Positions 43,945 to 53,306 of a stretch of DNA of 64,000 nt are shown here, one piece after another. Both the position numbers and the translations under genes were made by a program. How positions within the stretch are numbered: the stretch's first letter is position 1; each line of letters opens with the position of its first letter. The notes below the pieces were generated by a model, which was not told the origin of the DNA, searched no databases, and saw nothing but the letters and a program-made list of their open reading frames with translations. The stretch covers positions 310,001 through 374,000 of the forward strand of contig JAGDZD010000004.1 of assembly GCA_049116315.1 (NCBI GenBank). Reading direction: 5' to 3'. The DNA is from Thalassobius sp049116315 (lineage in GTDB: Bacteria > Pseudomonadota > Alphaproteobacteria > Rhodobacterales > Rhodobacteraceae).

Positions 43945-43977
43945 GGGGTAGGCATCGCGGGTGCCTGCCCCTTTTTC
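43945..43977 (+). terminator. Terminator of the two-component/reductase operon
   Basis: 10-bp stem GGGGTAGGCA/TGCCTGCCCC (one G-U) with a 7-base loop, followed by TTTTTC. Confidence 0.85.
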
Positions 43978-44145
43978 TATGCCGTGACGCGCGCGGTTGT
44001 TGATCTCAGCCCCCGTTGGGGTTTGACGGTGGTCACGCGTCTTGCACAGCGAACCGCGCCAGTGCGGCAGGTCACCCCAAAAAAGGACACAACTCCGCGG
44101 TTCCTGATCAGGTCAGGGCCTTGGGGGTCAACAAAGTGCAAAAAA

Positions 44146-44222
44146 TGGTGGTCCCGACAGGATTCGAACCTGTGGCCTCTCGCTTCGGAGGCGAGCACTC
44201 TATCCAGCTGAGCTACGGGACC
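44146..44222 (-). tRNA. tRNA-Arg (anticodon CCG)
   Basis: 77-base tRNA read on the minus strand: acceptor stem GGTCCCG/CGGGACC, D-arm TAGCTCAGCTGGATAGAG, anticodon arm CTCGC-CTCCGAA-GCGAG with anticodon CCG, T-arm with GGTTCGAATCC. Discriminator A and the 3' CCA are encoded, followed by six T. It decodes CGG. Confidence 0.97.
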
Positions 44223-44285
44223 AATGGCGCATTGATTACCGCAAGCATTTCAACTGTGCAATCGGTAACCCGCGCTATGGTTCAG

Positions 44286-44313
44286 AAAATTGCGGCCCCT
44301 TGAGGCGCCGCAA
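44286..44313 (-). terminator. Terminator of the suf operon
   Basis: On the minus strand TTGCGGC/GCCGCAA (7 bp, 10-base loop) followed by TTTTC, starting six bases after the sufS stop. Confidence 0.65.
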
Positions 44314-44318
44314 AAAGT

Positions 44319-45539
44319 TTATCCAAACAGATCATGCGCCAATTCCAGCGCCTCAACCAAAGCGTCCACCTCGGCTGTGGTGTTATACATCCCAAACGAA
44401 GCGCGACAGGTTGCCGAAACCCCAAGATGATCCATCAGTGGCCCTGCACAATGGTGCCCGGCACGCACAGCCACACCTTTCTTGTCCAAGATGGTCGAGA
44501 TGTCATGCGCATGCGCCGCCCCCTCCATCGTGAACGAAAAGATCGCCGCTTTGCCTTCGGCCTTGCCTTGCACGTTCAACCAGTTCAACCCGTTCAGCTT
44601 GGACGCAGCATAGCGCGCCAGACTGGCCTCATGGGCAGCGATCTTGTCCATGCCAACGCCCATCATGTATTCCAGCGCCACACCCAAACCGATGGTGGGC
44701 ACAATACCCGGGGTGCCGGCCTCAAACTTCATCGGAGCATCGGCGTAGCTGACACAGTCTTTGTGCACCTCGCGGATCATGTCACCGCCCCCCATAAAGG
44801 GGCGCATTTCTGCCAGTCGTTCTTTGCGGATGTAAATTGCACCGGAACTGGAAGGACCATAAAGCTTGTGCCCCGTGATCGCATAGAAATCACAGCCAAT
44901 GTCACGCACGTTCACAGGCATATGCACCGCACCTTGCGATCCATCCACCAGAACCGGCACACCTTGGGCGCGTGCGCCGTCGCAAATGGCTTTGACATCC
45001 ACAATTGTGCCCAACACGTTTGAGCATTGTGTCACAGCAATCAGCTTGGTCTTGGGCGTGACCGCCTCCAGCACCTTTTGCGGATCCAAGGCCCCATTGG
45101 CATCGACATCCACCCATTTCAGAACAACCCCTTGCCGTTCGCGCAAGAAGTGCCACGGAACGATGTTGGCGTGATGCTCCATCACACTTAGGATGATTTC
45201 ATCGCCTGCCTCTAGCTGAGGCATGGCCCAGCTATATGCCACCATATTGATGGCTTCGGTTGTGCCCGAGTTCAGAATGATTTCATCTTCGTCTGGCGTT
45301 CCCAAAAAGCGGGCAATGGTGCCGCGCACCGCCTCATACTTTTCAGTTGCCAGATTAGAAAGGTAGTGCAAGCCCCGGTGAACATTGGAATATTCCATTG
45401 AATACGCCTGAGTGATTGCATCAATCACCACTTGGGGTTTTTGCGCCGAAGCGCCATTGTCGAGATAGGTCAGCGGCTTGCCGTTCACCTGTCGGGACAG
45501 GATCGGAAAGTCAGCGCGGATTTTTTCAACGTCATACAT
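44319..45539 (-). CDS. sufS: Group II cysteine desulfurase SufS
   Basis: 406 aa from ATG 45539 (MYDVEKIRADFPILS), the usual start of the family. PLP lysine in ITGHKLYGPSSSGA; catalytic cysteine in RAGHHCAGP. It removes sulfur from cysteine for cluster assembly on SufBCD. Last gene of the iscR-suf operon. A second desulfurase of the NifS/IscS type is at the operon start. No sufE, sufA or sufT gene follows before the terminator. Confidence 0.95.
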   Translation of the reverse strand: MYDVEKIRADFPILSRQVNGKPLTYLDNGASAQKPQVVIDAITQAYSMEYSNVHRGLHYLSNLATEKYEAVRGTIARFLGTPDEDEIILNSGTTEAINMVAYSWAMPQLEAGDEIILSVMEHHANIVPWHFLRERQGVVLKWVDVDANGALDPQKVLEAVTPKTKLIAVTQCSNVLGTIVDVKAICDGARAQGVPVLVDGSQGAVHMPVNVRDIGCDFYAITGHKLYGPSSSGAIYIRKERLAEMRPFMGGGDMIREVHKDCVSYADAPMKFEAGTPGIVPTIGLGVALEYMMGVGMDKIAAHEASLARYAASKLNGLNWLNVQGKAEGKAAIFSFTMEGAAHAHDISTILDKKGVAVRAGHHCAGPLMDHLGVSATCRASFGMYNTTAEVDALVEALELAHDLFG

Positions 45540-45550
45540 AGTCAGGCCAT

Positions 45551-46123
45551 TCAATGGAACAGGGCTCCGAGGAGGAGCGAGAGAAGTGTCGCCCCAAATG
45601 CCGCAGCAAATGAAGCCAAAATGACAACCAAAAAGGATTTGAAGAGCGAGCCAAACTGTTGAGCTTCTTCAAAAAAGTGGACCATCAACCAGATCGCCCA
45701 AAGACTGGCGACAACGCTGACACCGCTGCTGAGGGAGACCGAAACCACCATCAACAATAGGGTGACAACCTGAACAACGACGTTGACGATCTGCAACCAG
45801 ATGACCAAGCTCAGCACGTCTTCAAAGCTGGCCCGGCCGCCAAAACCTTTGCCGACAAACGTCAAAGCATAGGCGCTAACGGCAGCCACAATGGCCAGAA
45901 AAACACTGAACAAAAGCGGTGAGCCAAAGACCATTGGCACCTCTTCCGGGGCGGGCAGAATGACCAAGGTCACCCCATGCACAAAGCCGCCCACGACCGC
46001 GATGAAGGCCAGCAGTAGCCACATGATTTGTGGGGCCACGTGAAGGTCCAAAATTTCGCGCGCCGCTGCGCGCGGTTGGCGCAGCGTGGTCATCAACAGC
46101 TCTTTCGGCTCAGGCAGTGTCAC
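45551..46123 (-). CDS. Yip1 family membrane protein
   Basis: 190 aa with five hydrophobic segments (from about residue 32) and the loop between helices 2 and 3 containing SFEDVLSLVIWLQIVN, which fits the YIP1 fold. Overlaps the preceding YIP1-like gene by 14 bases and is followed 11 bases later by sufS. Function in bacteria is unknown; its place inside the suf operon is conserved-looking but unexplained. Confidence 0.7.
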   Translation of the reverse strand: MTLPEPKELLMTTLRQPRAAAREILDLHVAPQIMWLLLAFIAVVGGFVHGVTLVILPAPEEVPMVFGSPLLFSVFLAIVAAVSAYALTFVGKGFGGRASFEDVLSLVIWLQIVNVVVQVVTLLLMVVSVSLSSGVSVVASLWAIWLMVHFFEEAQQFGSLFKSFLVVILASFAAAFGATLLSLLLGALFH

Positions 46124-46607
46124 GGGTTTTCCCCCATTCGGATTCGATCAGGCCACTTAGCCAAAACCACGCAAAGAAGCCAAGCCACAACAGCCCAACA
46201 ATATCCAGAACAATACCGCGTCCGACAAACCCGGCCAAAAGCCCATGCACCAACATCACGGGCGACGCTGCAAGCAACGCCCAAAACAATGCCATACGTG
46301 CCCCAAACGCTGTGCCCTTACCGCCAATCGCACGTGCCCCCAAACGGGTGACAAATGCCATGAGGTACAAAAACAGCGGCATAATAAAGACCCATGCCAA
46401 TAGCGTGCTGCCCAACAGGATATTGAGCTCTTCACCAGAAAGATGAGCCTGACGGGCCAATCGGGGCCATTGGGCGATGAACACCACCACACAGCCAGCC
46501 ATCACCACCACCAAAGCCCGGTCTTCGCGGATGCCCATCGTCAACAGACGACCAAGCACCCGACGCGGGCTTCGGTAGGTGGCCGCGATATCGCTCAGAA
46601 AAGCCAT
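46110..46607 (-). CDS. YIP1-like membrane protein
   Basis: 165 aa, four or five hydrophobic segments; starts MAFLSDIAATYRSPRRVLGR, where a short amphipathic leader precedes the membrane part, and keeps GGKGTAFGARMALFWALL between helices. The ATG overlaps the sufD stop by one base. Probably a paralogue or partner of the next Yip1 gene. Confidence 0.68.
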   Translation of the reverse strand: MAFLSDIAATYRSPRRVLGRLLTMGIREDRALVVVMAGCVVVFIAQWPRLARQAHLSGEELNILLGSTLLAWVFIMPLFLYLMAFVTRLGARAIGGKGTAFGARMALFWALLAASPVMLVHGLLAGFVGRGIVLDIVGLLWLGFFAWFWLSGLIESEWGKTRDTA

Positions 46608-47890
46608 CAGTCGCGCCGACGCTCCAGCCAGCCTTCGAGCAGGCCAACAATCTCGTCGCGCAACGCTTCGGCTTCGATCTCGTCAACCGCTTCGGCCAGG
46701 AACGCCAACACCAGCAAATCAGTGGCCGCCGCTTTGGGCACACCGCGCGATTGCAGATAAAACAGCGCTGTTTCGTCAATCGCGCCAGAGGTCGAGCCAT
46801 GTGAGCAGGCCACGTCATCCGCGTAGATTTCCAGCTCTGGCTTGGCCAGGAACTGGCTGTCGTCATCCAACAGCAACGATTGACTGATTTGATAGCCATC
46901 GGTTTTCTGGGCGTCGGCTTTCACCAAGATCTTGCCTTGGAACACGCCGGTGGCGCCGTTGCGCAGCACTTTCTTAAACACCTGACGGCTTTCGCAGTTC
47001 ACCGCATCATGGGTGACAAAAACCGTGTCATCATGGTGAAAGTCCCCGTCGCCCATGCAGGCTCCGGCCACATGTGCAAAAGCATCGTCGCCTGTCAGCT
47101 CCAGAATGCATTCGTTGCGCGTCAGCACCCCGTTTGCCGTCAAAGTGAACGATTTGAACAGGCTTTCGCTGCCCAGACGGCCAAAGATATGGGTCACAGC
47201 GCGACGCTCGTGGTCCCGCCCTTGGGTGCGCACGTGGTTAAACGCAGCGCGATCCGCAATCGACACTTCCATGACTTTGTTAAACCGCGCCGCAGCTGGG
47301 CCCGTTTCCAACAGCGTCAAGCTGGCGTCTTCTTCCAGCTTGATCACGTGGTGCAGCATCGCGTCAGACGAAACATCGTTGTGCTTATAGGTGATGCAGA
47401 CCGGTTTGGTGACCTTGCCGGTCACATGGATCAACACACCATCGCTGGCAAAAGCGGTGTTCAAAGCCGCCAGCGGGCGTTCGACAGGATCCTGACCTGC
47501 CAATTCCAGCTGACCATACAGATCTTTGGCCCAGTGAATATCGGCGGCGCCAACCTCAGCCAAACGATCAAGGGTCAGACCTTCGCCTGTCAGATCGTCC
47601 GAAGCCTCTGCATCAAAGACACCGTCCACAAAGACGATGTTCAGCCGGTCAATGCTGGAAAACGGCGCGTCTTGGCCGGGATCAAACAACGCAGCCTCTG
47701 GCGCGTCGACCTGCACCAATGTGTCTGGGCGGGTGTATTTCCAGTATTCGTCACGACGGTTGGGCAGACCCATGGCCTGAACCCGCGCCAATGCGGTTTC
47801 ACGAGCAGGCTGAACCCAGCCCCCTTGTGGCAGATCCAAGACCGCCAACCGGGCGTCGGTTGCATCAATTTTGGGTTGCGGCAGCGCCAT
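46607..47890 (-). CDS. sufD: Fe-S cluster assembly scaffold subunit SufD
   Basis: 427 aa. Right-handed beta-helix scaffold protein; C-terminal signature YADDVACSHGSTSGAIDETALFYLQSRGVPK carries the conserved histidine at the SufB-SufD interface. Works with SufB and SufC. One-base overlap with sufC (TAATG). Confidence 0.95.
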   Translation of the reverse strand: MALPQPKIDATDARLAVLDLPQGGWVQPARETALARVQAMGLPNRRDEYWKYTRPDTLVQVDAPEAALFDPGQDAPFSSIDRLNIVFVDGVFDAEASDDLTGEGLTLDRLAEVGAADIHWAKDLYGQLELAGQDPVERPLAALNTAFASDGVLIHVTGKVTKPVCITYKHNDVSSDAMLHHVIKLEEDASLTLLETGPAAARFNKVMEVSIADRAAFNHVRTQGRDHERRAVTHIFGRLGSESLFKSFTLTANGVLTRNECILELTGDDAFAHVAGACMGDGDFHHDDTVFVTHDAVNCESRQVFKKVLRNGATGVFQGKILVKADAQKTDGYQISQSLLLDDDSQFLAKPELEIYADDVACSHGSTSGAIDETALFYLQSRGVPKAAATDLLVLAFLAEAVDEIEAEALRDEIVGLLEGWLERRRD

Positions 47891-48645
47891 TATGCCACCT
47901 CCGCCAAAATGTCGGCGTAGCCGTTTTTCTCAACTTCCAACGCCAGCTCTGGGCCGCCGGTTTTGATGATTTTGCCATCAGCCATGATGTGCACAACATC
48001 AGGTTTGATGTGGTCCAGCAGGCGCTGATAGTGGGTGATCACCAAGAAGGAACGCCCTTCGTTGCGCAGGGCATTCACGCCTTCGGCCACCAGTTTCATC
48101 GCATCCACATCCAAACCAGAGTCGGTTTCATCCAGGATACACATCTTTGGCTCTAGCATCGCCATCTGCAGGATTTCATTGCGCTTTTTCTCACCACCCG
48201 AGAACCCAACGTTCACAGGGCGCTTCAGCATATCCGCGTCGATTTTCAGCTCTTTGGCTTTGGCGCGGATGGTTTTGAGGAATTCAGCCGATGACATTTC
48301 TTCTTCGCCGCGCGCCTTGCGCTGGGAATTCACCGCGGTGCGCAGGAATGTCATGTTGCCCACGCCGGGGATCTCAACCGGATATTGGAACGCCAAGAAC
48401 AGGCCTGCCGCGGCGCGCTCTTCTGGTTCCAGTTCCAGAACGTCTTCGCCTTGCAATGTGGCTTCACCACCGGTGACTTCGTAACCGTCTTTGCCAGACA
48501 AAACATAGGACAATGTCGACTTGCCAGAACCGTTTGGCCCCATGATCGCGTGGACTTTGCCGGTTTCGACCGTCAGGTCCAACCCTTTGATGATCTGTTT
48601 GTCTTCGTCTTCCAGCTTGACCTGAAGGTTTTTGATTTCCAACAT
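47890..48645 (-). CDS. sufC: Fe-S cluster assembly ATPase SufC
   Basis: 251 aa ABC-type ATPase. Walker A GPNGSGKSTLSYVLSG, signature SGGEKKRNEILQMAML and Walker B CILDETDSGLDVDAM. It drives conformational change of the SufBD scaffold. Start ATG at 48645 with GGAACGCG upstream. Confidence 0.96.
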   Translation of the reverse strand: MLEIKNLQVKLEDEDKQIIKGLDLTVETGKVHAIMGPNGSGKSTLSYVLSGKDGYEVTGGEATLQGEDVLELEPEERAAAGLFLAFQYPVEIPGVGNMTFLRTAVNSQRKARGEEEMSSAEFLKTIRAKAKELKIDADMLKRPVNVGFSGGEKKRNEILQMAMLEPKMCILDETDSGLDVDAMKLVAEGVNALRNEGRSFLVITHYQRLLDHIKPDVVHIMADGKIIKTGGPELALEVEKNGYADILAEVA

Positions 48646-48681
48646 TTCGCGCGTTCCTTCTTGTGTTCGATTGGCGCCCGC

Positions 48682-49281
48682 TCAGGGGCGCGACATCAGT
48701 TGAACCATCTTCAGCAACCGATCCGCCGGCACTGATTGTGGTGATATTTCAAACCGGGCCATGCGACCGATGATTTCGGCCGGTGCTCCCAGAAACTCTT
48801 CCACGACATGCAACCGCTCGCGGCCGGCATAGTCGTCAAAATACAATGTGACCGGACGGGTGATCCGATAGGCCGTCGCCAACGCACAGCCGACCCGAAA
48901 CCGTCCATCCACCAGCACCACATCAGGGTGCTTAAAGCGGTCATTGTCCCAAACCCCCAGCGGATAGCGCGCATAGCGCTTCCAGCCGCTGTCATCCACG
49001 GGCTGCCCCCATTCGCGGGTTGGGCCAATGTCTGAATAGACCACATGGGCTTTGCCCGGTGTCGGATTGTCCCGAAACCAAGCCTTCATCATATCGGCCC
49101 AGTCTTTGTCGCTTTCGATGGTCCAGACCATTTTGCCCAATTCCGCCGCCAAAACGGTGGAGCCGCCGCTGCCATACTCCAAGATGACCTCTGCTGCGCC
49201 ATAGGCGGCACGGATGGCGGCCGCTTCAGCGTCAGGAAAGGTCAGTTCTGGCCGATCCGGGGTTTTGGGCGGTGTGCTCAC
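48682..49281 (-). CDS. Methyltransferase-fold protein of unknown function
   Basis: 199 aa. A Rossmann-like motif VILEYGSGGSTVLAAEL followed by an acidic residue in WTIESDKDW suggests a class I SAM-binding fold; later VVLVDGRFRVGCALA and YFDDYAGRERLHVVEEFLG. No specific family recognised. It lies in the suf operon between the YbjQ-like gene and sufC, one base after the former and 36 bases before the latter. Confidence 0.65.
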   Translation of the reverse strand: MSTPPKTPDRPELTFPDAEAAAIRAAYGAAEVILEYGSGGSTVLAAELGKMVWTIESDKDWADMMKAWFRDNPTPGKAHVVYSDIGPTREWGQPVDDSGWKRYARYPLGVWDNDRFKHPDVVLVDGRFRVGCALATAYRITRPVTLYFDDYAGRERLHVVEEFLGAPAEIIGRMARFEISPQSVPADRLLKMVQLMSRP

Positions 49282-49282
49282 G

Positions 49283-49597
49283 TTAGGCCACCACCACCGC
49301 AGTGCCGCTTGCAGAGACCATCATCATCGAATCCCCGACAACTTCGTAATCCAGATCCACGCCCACAACCGCATTGGCCCCCATAGCCGCCGCGCGCTGT
49401 TCCAATTCGCGCAGCGCGGTGTCACGGGCGTCTTGCAGCTTGCTTTCATACGCCCCCGAGCGGCCCCCAACGATATCGGTGATCCCGGCAAAGAAATCGC
49501 GCACGATATTGGCCCCCACAATGGCTTCGCCAACGGCAATGCCACGATAATCCGCGATCTTTTTGCCTTCGATGGAATTTGTGGTCGTCACAATCAT
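49283..49597 (-). CDS. YbjQ family putative heavy-metal-binding protein
   Basis: 104 aa from ATG 49597 (MIVTTTNSIEGKKIADYRGI). Matches YbjQ/UPF0145: GEAIVGANIVRDFFAGITDIVGGRS, AYESKLQDARDTALREL and ANAVVGVDLDYEVVG. The family forms pentamers of unknown function. Two bases from the 66-residue membrane gene upstream. Confidence 0.87.
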   Translation of the reverse strand: MIVTTTNSIEGKKIADYRGIAVGEAIVGANIVRDFFAGITDIVGGRSGAYESKLQDARDTALRELEQRAAAMGANAVVGVDLDYEVVGDSMMMVSASGTAVVVA

Positions 49598-49599
49598 TC

Positions 49600-49800
49600 T
49601 TACATTCCCAAATAGGTGATCAACATGAAGGCAACCTGTGCCAGACACCCAGCCGCCAGCGCCGTCAACATGACCGAATTTGCCAGCAGATGTTCGGTAT
49701 TGCCCCGGCGCTTGCGCAGGCCAAAACCAACCAGAACACCGACAAACACACCAATGCCAATGCCGGCAGATTTGACAAAGAGGTAACCCAATAAGCTCAT
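49600..49800 (-). CDS. Small membrane protein, unknown
   Basis: 66 aa from ATG 49800 (MSLLGYLFVKSAGIGIGVFV) with AAGGAAG upstream; a longer frame is not supported. Two hydrophobic segments, 8-27 and about 44-63, separated by the basic loop GLRKRRGNTEH. Overlaps the previous small gene by four bases (ATGA). No family recognised. Confidence 0.65.
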   Translation of the reverse strand: MSLLGYLFVKSAGIGIGVFVGVLVGFGLRKRRGNTEHLLANSVMLTALAAGCLAQVAFMLITYLGM

Positions 49801-49970
49801 TTTTTCTTCCTTAAGACCAAGCTGGCAAACAATGAGCCGCAAAACCCGGATACGAAGGCCAGCGCAATGCCGGCCCACATGCCTGTCATGCTCAGTATCG
49901 CATTGGCCGTAAACGCAAAAATCGCGCAGAAGACGCCGGTAAGGGCCGCAGGTACAAGAAATTTAAACAT
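49797..49970 (-). CDS. Small two-helix membrane protein, unknown
   Basis: 57 aa from ATG 49970 (MFKFLVPAALTGVFCAIFAF); an adjacent ATG at 49973 would add one methionine, but AAGGA is better spaced for 49970. Two hydrophobic helices and a basic end LRKKK. It starts 35 bases after sufB and is translationally coupled to the next small gene. Confidence 0.6.
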   Translation of the reverse strand: MFKFLVPAALTGVFCAIFAFTANAILSMTGMWAGIALAFVSGFCGSLFASLVLRKKK

Positions 49971-50005
49971 CATGTCATCCTTTGTGCGACCCTCAGGTGG
50001 CGTCT

Positions 50006-51541
<1,536 letters not shown>

Positions 51542-51566
51542 TGTCTTCTCCTGTTCGCGTCTTGTG

Positions 51567-52610
51567 TCACGCCGCGCGGGCGTGGAATTTCTTACGTTTT
51601 TGCAGCCAGCTTTCCGCAAACCGCATCACATCATCTTCTTGTGTCTCAAGGCCAAGCGAAATGCGGATCGCACTGCTGGCCAGGTCGTCATTCAATCCCA
51701 TTGCGGTCAGCACCTTGCTGGCGCGCACCTTGCCGCTGGAACAGGCTGACCCGGCGCTGATGGCAAATCCTGACAGATCCATCTGCATCACCTGGGTCTC
51801 TCCCTTCCATCCGGGGGTCGCAAAACAACTGGTGTTTGGCAAGCGCGTGGCGGTGCGGCCAATCACTTCGGTGCCCGGCGCCTCCTCCAACAGACGCGCC
51901 TCCAGCGCATCGCGCAGCTGTTCCACCCGCGCCCATGCGCCCGCAGCGACATCTGCAACCGCCGCCTCTGCCGCAGCGCCAAATCCGGCGATACCAATCA
52001 CATTTTCCGTGCCAGCGCGACGGCCCATCTCCTGACCGCCCCCCTTCAACTGAGCCGCAACGTCGGTGCCGCGCTTGATCACCAATGCCCCCACACCTTT
52101 GGGCCCGCCCAGCTTATGCGCTGAAATCAACGCCGCCACCGCGCCTGTCCAGTTAAAGGCCAAAGGCACCTTGCCAAACGCCTGCGTCATATCACTCAGC
52201 GCCAAGCCTTCGGGCAATTCCTGCATCACACCGGTCTCAGAATTGGCCAGCTGCAACACAGACCGCGCCGGATCCAGCACCGTCACCGCACCCGCCTGAT
52301 CCACAGCCAAGGCCTCAGACACCCAAGCGCCAACCGCTTCATGCTCCACCGCCGCGCCCGCCAAGTCTTGCCCAGCACAGATCAAAGCGGCCGCTTCCGT
52401 GGCGCTTGACACAAACACCACATCGGCCCCGTCGGCGCCCAAGGCACTGGCCACTTGCGCCCGCGCCGTCTCAACCACTGATTTTGCCGCGCGCCCTTCT
52501 CCATGCACAGAGGACGGGTTGCCCACCACATCCATCGCCGCGATCATCGCAGCGCGCGCTTGCGCCCGCAGGGGCGTGGTCGCGTTATGATCCAGATAAA
52601 CCCGCTTCAT
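51567..52610 (-). CDS. NifS/IscS-like cysteine desulfurase
   Basis: 347 aa, shorter than E. coli IscS. PLP lysine in ISAHKLGGPKGVGAL, catalytic cysteine in ISAGSACSSGKVRASKVL, N-terminal YLDHNATTPLR. Class I desulfurase of the type found second in alphaproteobacterial iscR-suf operons, 25 bases before sufB. The dispersed GC-hairpin repeat separates it from iscR. Confidence 0.92.
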   Translation of the reverse strand: MKRVYLDHNATTPLRAQARAAMIAAMDVVGNPSSVHGEGRAAKSVVETARAQVASALGADGADVVFVSSATEAAALICAGQDLAGAAVEHEAVGAWVSEALAVDQAGAVTVLDPARSVLQLANSETGVMQELPEGLALSDMTQAFGKVPLAFNWTGAVAALISAHKLGGPKGVGALVIKRGTDVAAQLKGGGQEMGRRAGTENVIGIAGFGAAAEAAVADVAAGAWARVEQLRDALEARLLEEAPGTEVIGRTATRLPNTSCFATPGWKGETQVMQMDLSGFAISAGSACSSGKVRASKVLTAMGLNDDLASSAIRISLGLETQEDDVMRFAESWLQKRKKFHARAA

Positions 52611-52612
52611 CT

Positions 52613-52676
52613 CTTCATCTTGCCCTAAATACTCCGGGGTGAATGGGCCTCAGGCCCAGAGGGGCAGCGCCCCTGC
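52613..52676 (-). repeat. Dispersed repeat, copy B, between iscR and nifS-like gene
   Basis: On the minus strand two GC hairpins (AGGGGC/GCCCCT and GGGCC/GGCCC) followed by CCCCGGAGTATTTAGGGCAA and GATGAAG. Same layout as copies A, C and D. Inside the operon it may attenuate or process the transcript. Confidence 0.65.
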
Positions 52677-52682
52677 CCCAGT

Positions 52683-53144
52683 TCAGTCTTCATCCACCAC
52701 TGCAAACAGGTTCGGCACCGCTGGGCAGGGCTTCAAACCGTTGCAAATCACATCGGACAACCGGGTCTGATGTAAAAATACATAGACATGTGCCGACAAC
52801 CCTTCCCACAGGCGATTGGTCACCGACTGAGCCTTTGACCCAGACAGCGCACCGCTTGCGCCTGCGCCTTTGTGCATCGCATCCACCGTCTCATCGACCG
52901 CAGAGAGCACCTCAACCACACGAATTTCATGGGTGCTGCGCGCCAAACGATAGCCCCCGCCGGGGCCGCGCACCGATTCGACCAGCCCAGCACGGCGCAA
53001 TTTGACAAAAAGCTGCTCCAGATAGGGCAGCGAAATGTCCTGACGCTTGGAAATATCTCCCAATGTCACCAGCGCGCCTTCGGGTTGCAGCGCAATATCC
53101 GCAAGCGCCACCATGGCGTATCGACCCTTGGTACTTAATTTCAT
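52683..53144 (-). CDS. iscR: Rrf2-family iron-sulfur regulator IscR (cysteine-poor type)
   Basis: 153 aa from ATG 53144 (MKLSTKGRYAMVALADIALQ) with GAGGGA upstream. Winged helix with LPYLEQLFVKLRRAGLVESVRGPGGGYRLAR. The canonical CX5CX5C cluster ligands are absent: that region reads AMHKGAGASGALSGSKAQSV. Only Cys134 and Cys140 remain near the C-terminus. Rhodobacter sphaeroides IscR is known to be an atypical Fe-S regulator lacking the classical cysteines; this one fits that type. First gene of the suf operon, probably autorepressing. Confidence 0.93.
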   Translation of the reverse strand: MKLSTKGRYAMVALADIALQPEGALVTLGDISKRQDISLPYLEQLFVKLRRAGLVESVRGPGGGYRLARSTHEIRVVEVLSAVDETVDAMHKGAGASGALSGSKAQSVTNRLWEGLSAHVYVFLHQTRLSDVICNGLKPCPAVPNLFAVVDED

Positions 53145-53228
53145 AAACCAGATCCCTCGCGAACATGATTGACGATAAGGCTTACAGGGCTTATCTCGCT
53201 TGCACCCGCCCGGCACAAGTGTCGGAAA

Positions 53229-53243
53229 TTAGAACCGTTCTAA
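53229..53243. promoter_or_regulatory. Palindrome TTAGAACCGTTCTAA overlapping the iscR -10
   Basis: Perfect 7-base arms around one C. It contains the minus-strand -10 TAGAAC and resembles the TTAGAA/TTCTAA core of iron-control elements bound by Irr in alphaproteobacteria. Confidence 0.6.
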
Positions 53244-53265
53244 AGTGCTTGAGCATATTCGTCAA
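53237..53265 (-). promoter_or_regulatory. iscR-suf promoter
   Basis: Minus strand TTGACG (53265-53260), 17 bases, TAGAAC (53242-53237). The expected start is about 85 bases before the iscR ATG. Confidence 0.6.
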
Positions 53266-53266
53266 G
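53248..53266. promoter_or_regulatory. Palindrome CTTGA-N9-TCAAG overlapping the iscR -35
   Basis: Five-base perfect arms covering the -35 TTGACG. I recall the predicted iron-box of Rhodobacterales (IscR site) as a TTGA/TCAA inverted repeat, but the match needs checking. Confidence 0.5.
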
Positions 53267-53306
53267 AATAACCAAGAGCGCTTTTGTAAAAGGAGACAGG
53301 CGCCAT

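Noticed and set aside
44016..44303. Short protein containing TGFEPVASR over the tRNA
   Set aside because: Classic spurious translation of the antisense of a tRNA gene.
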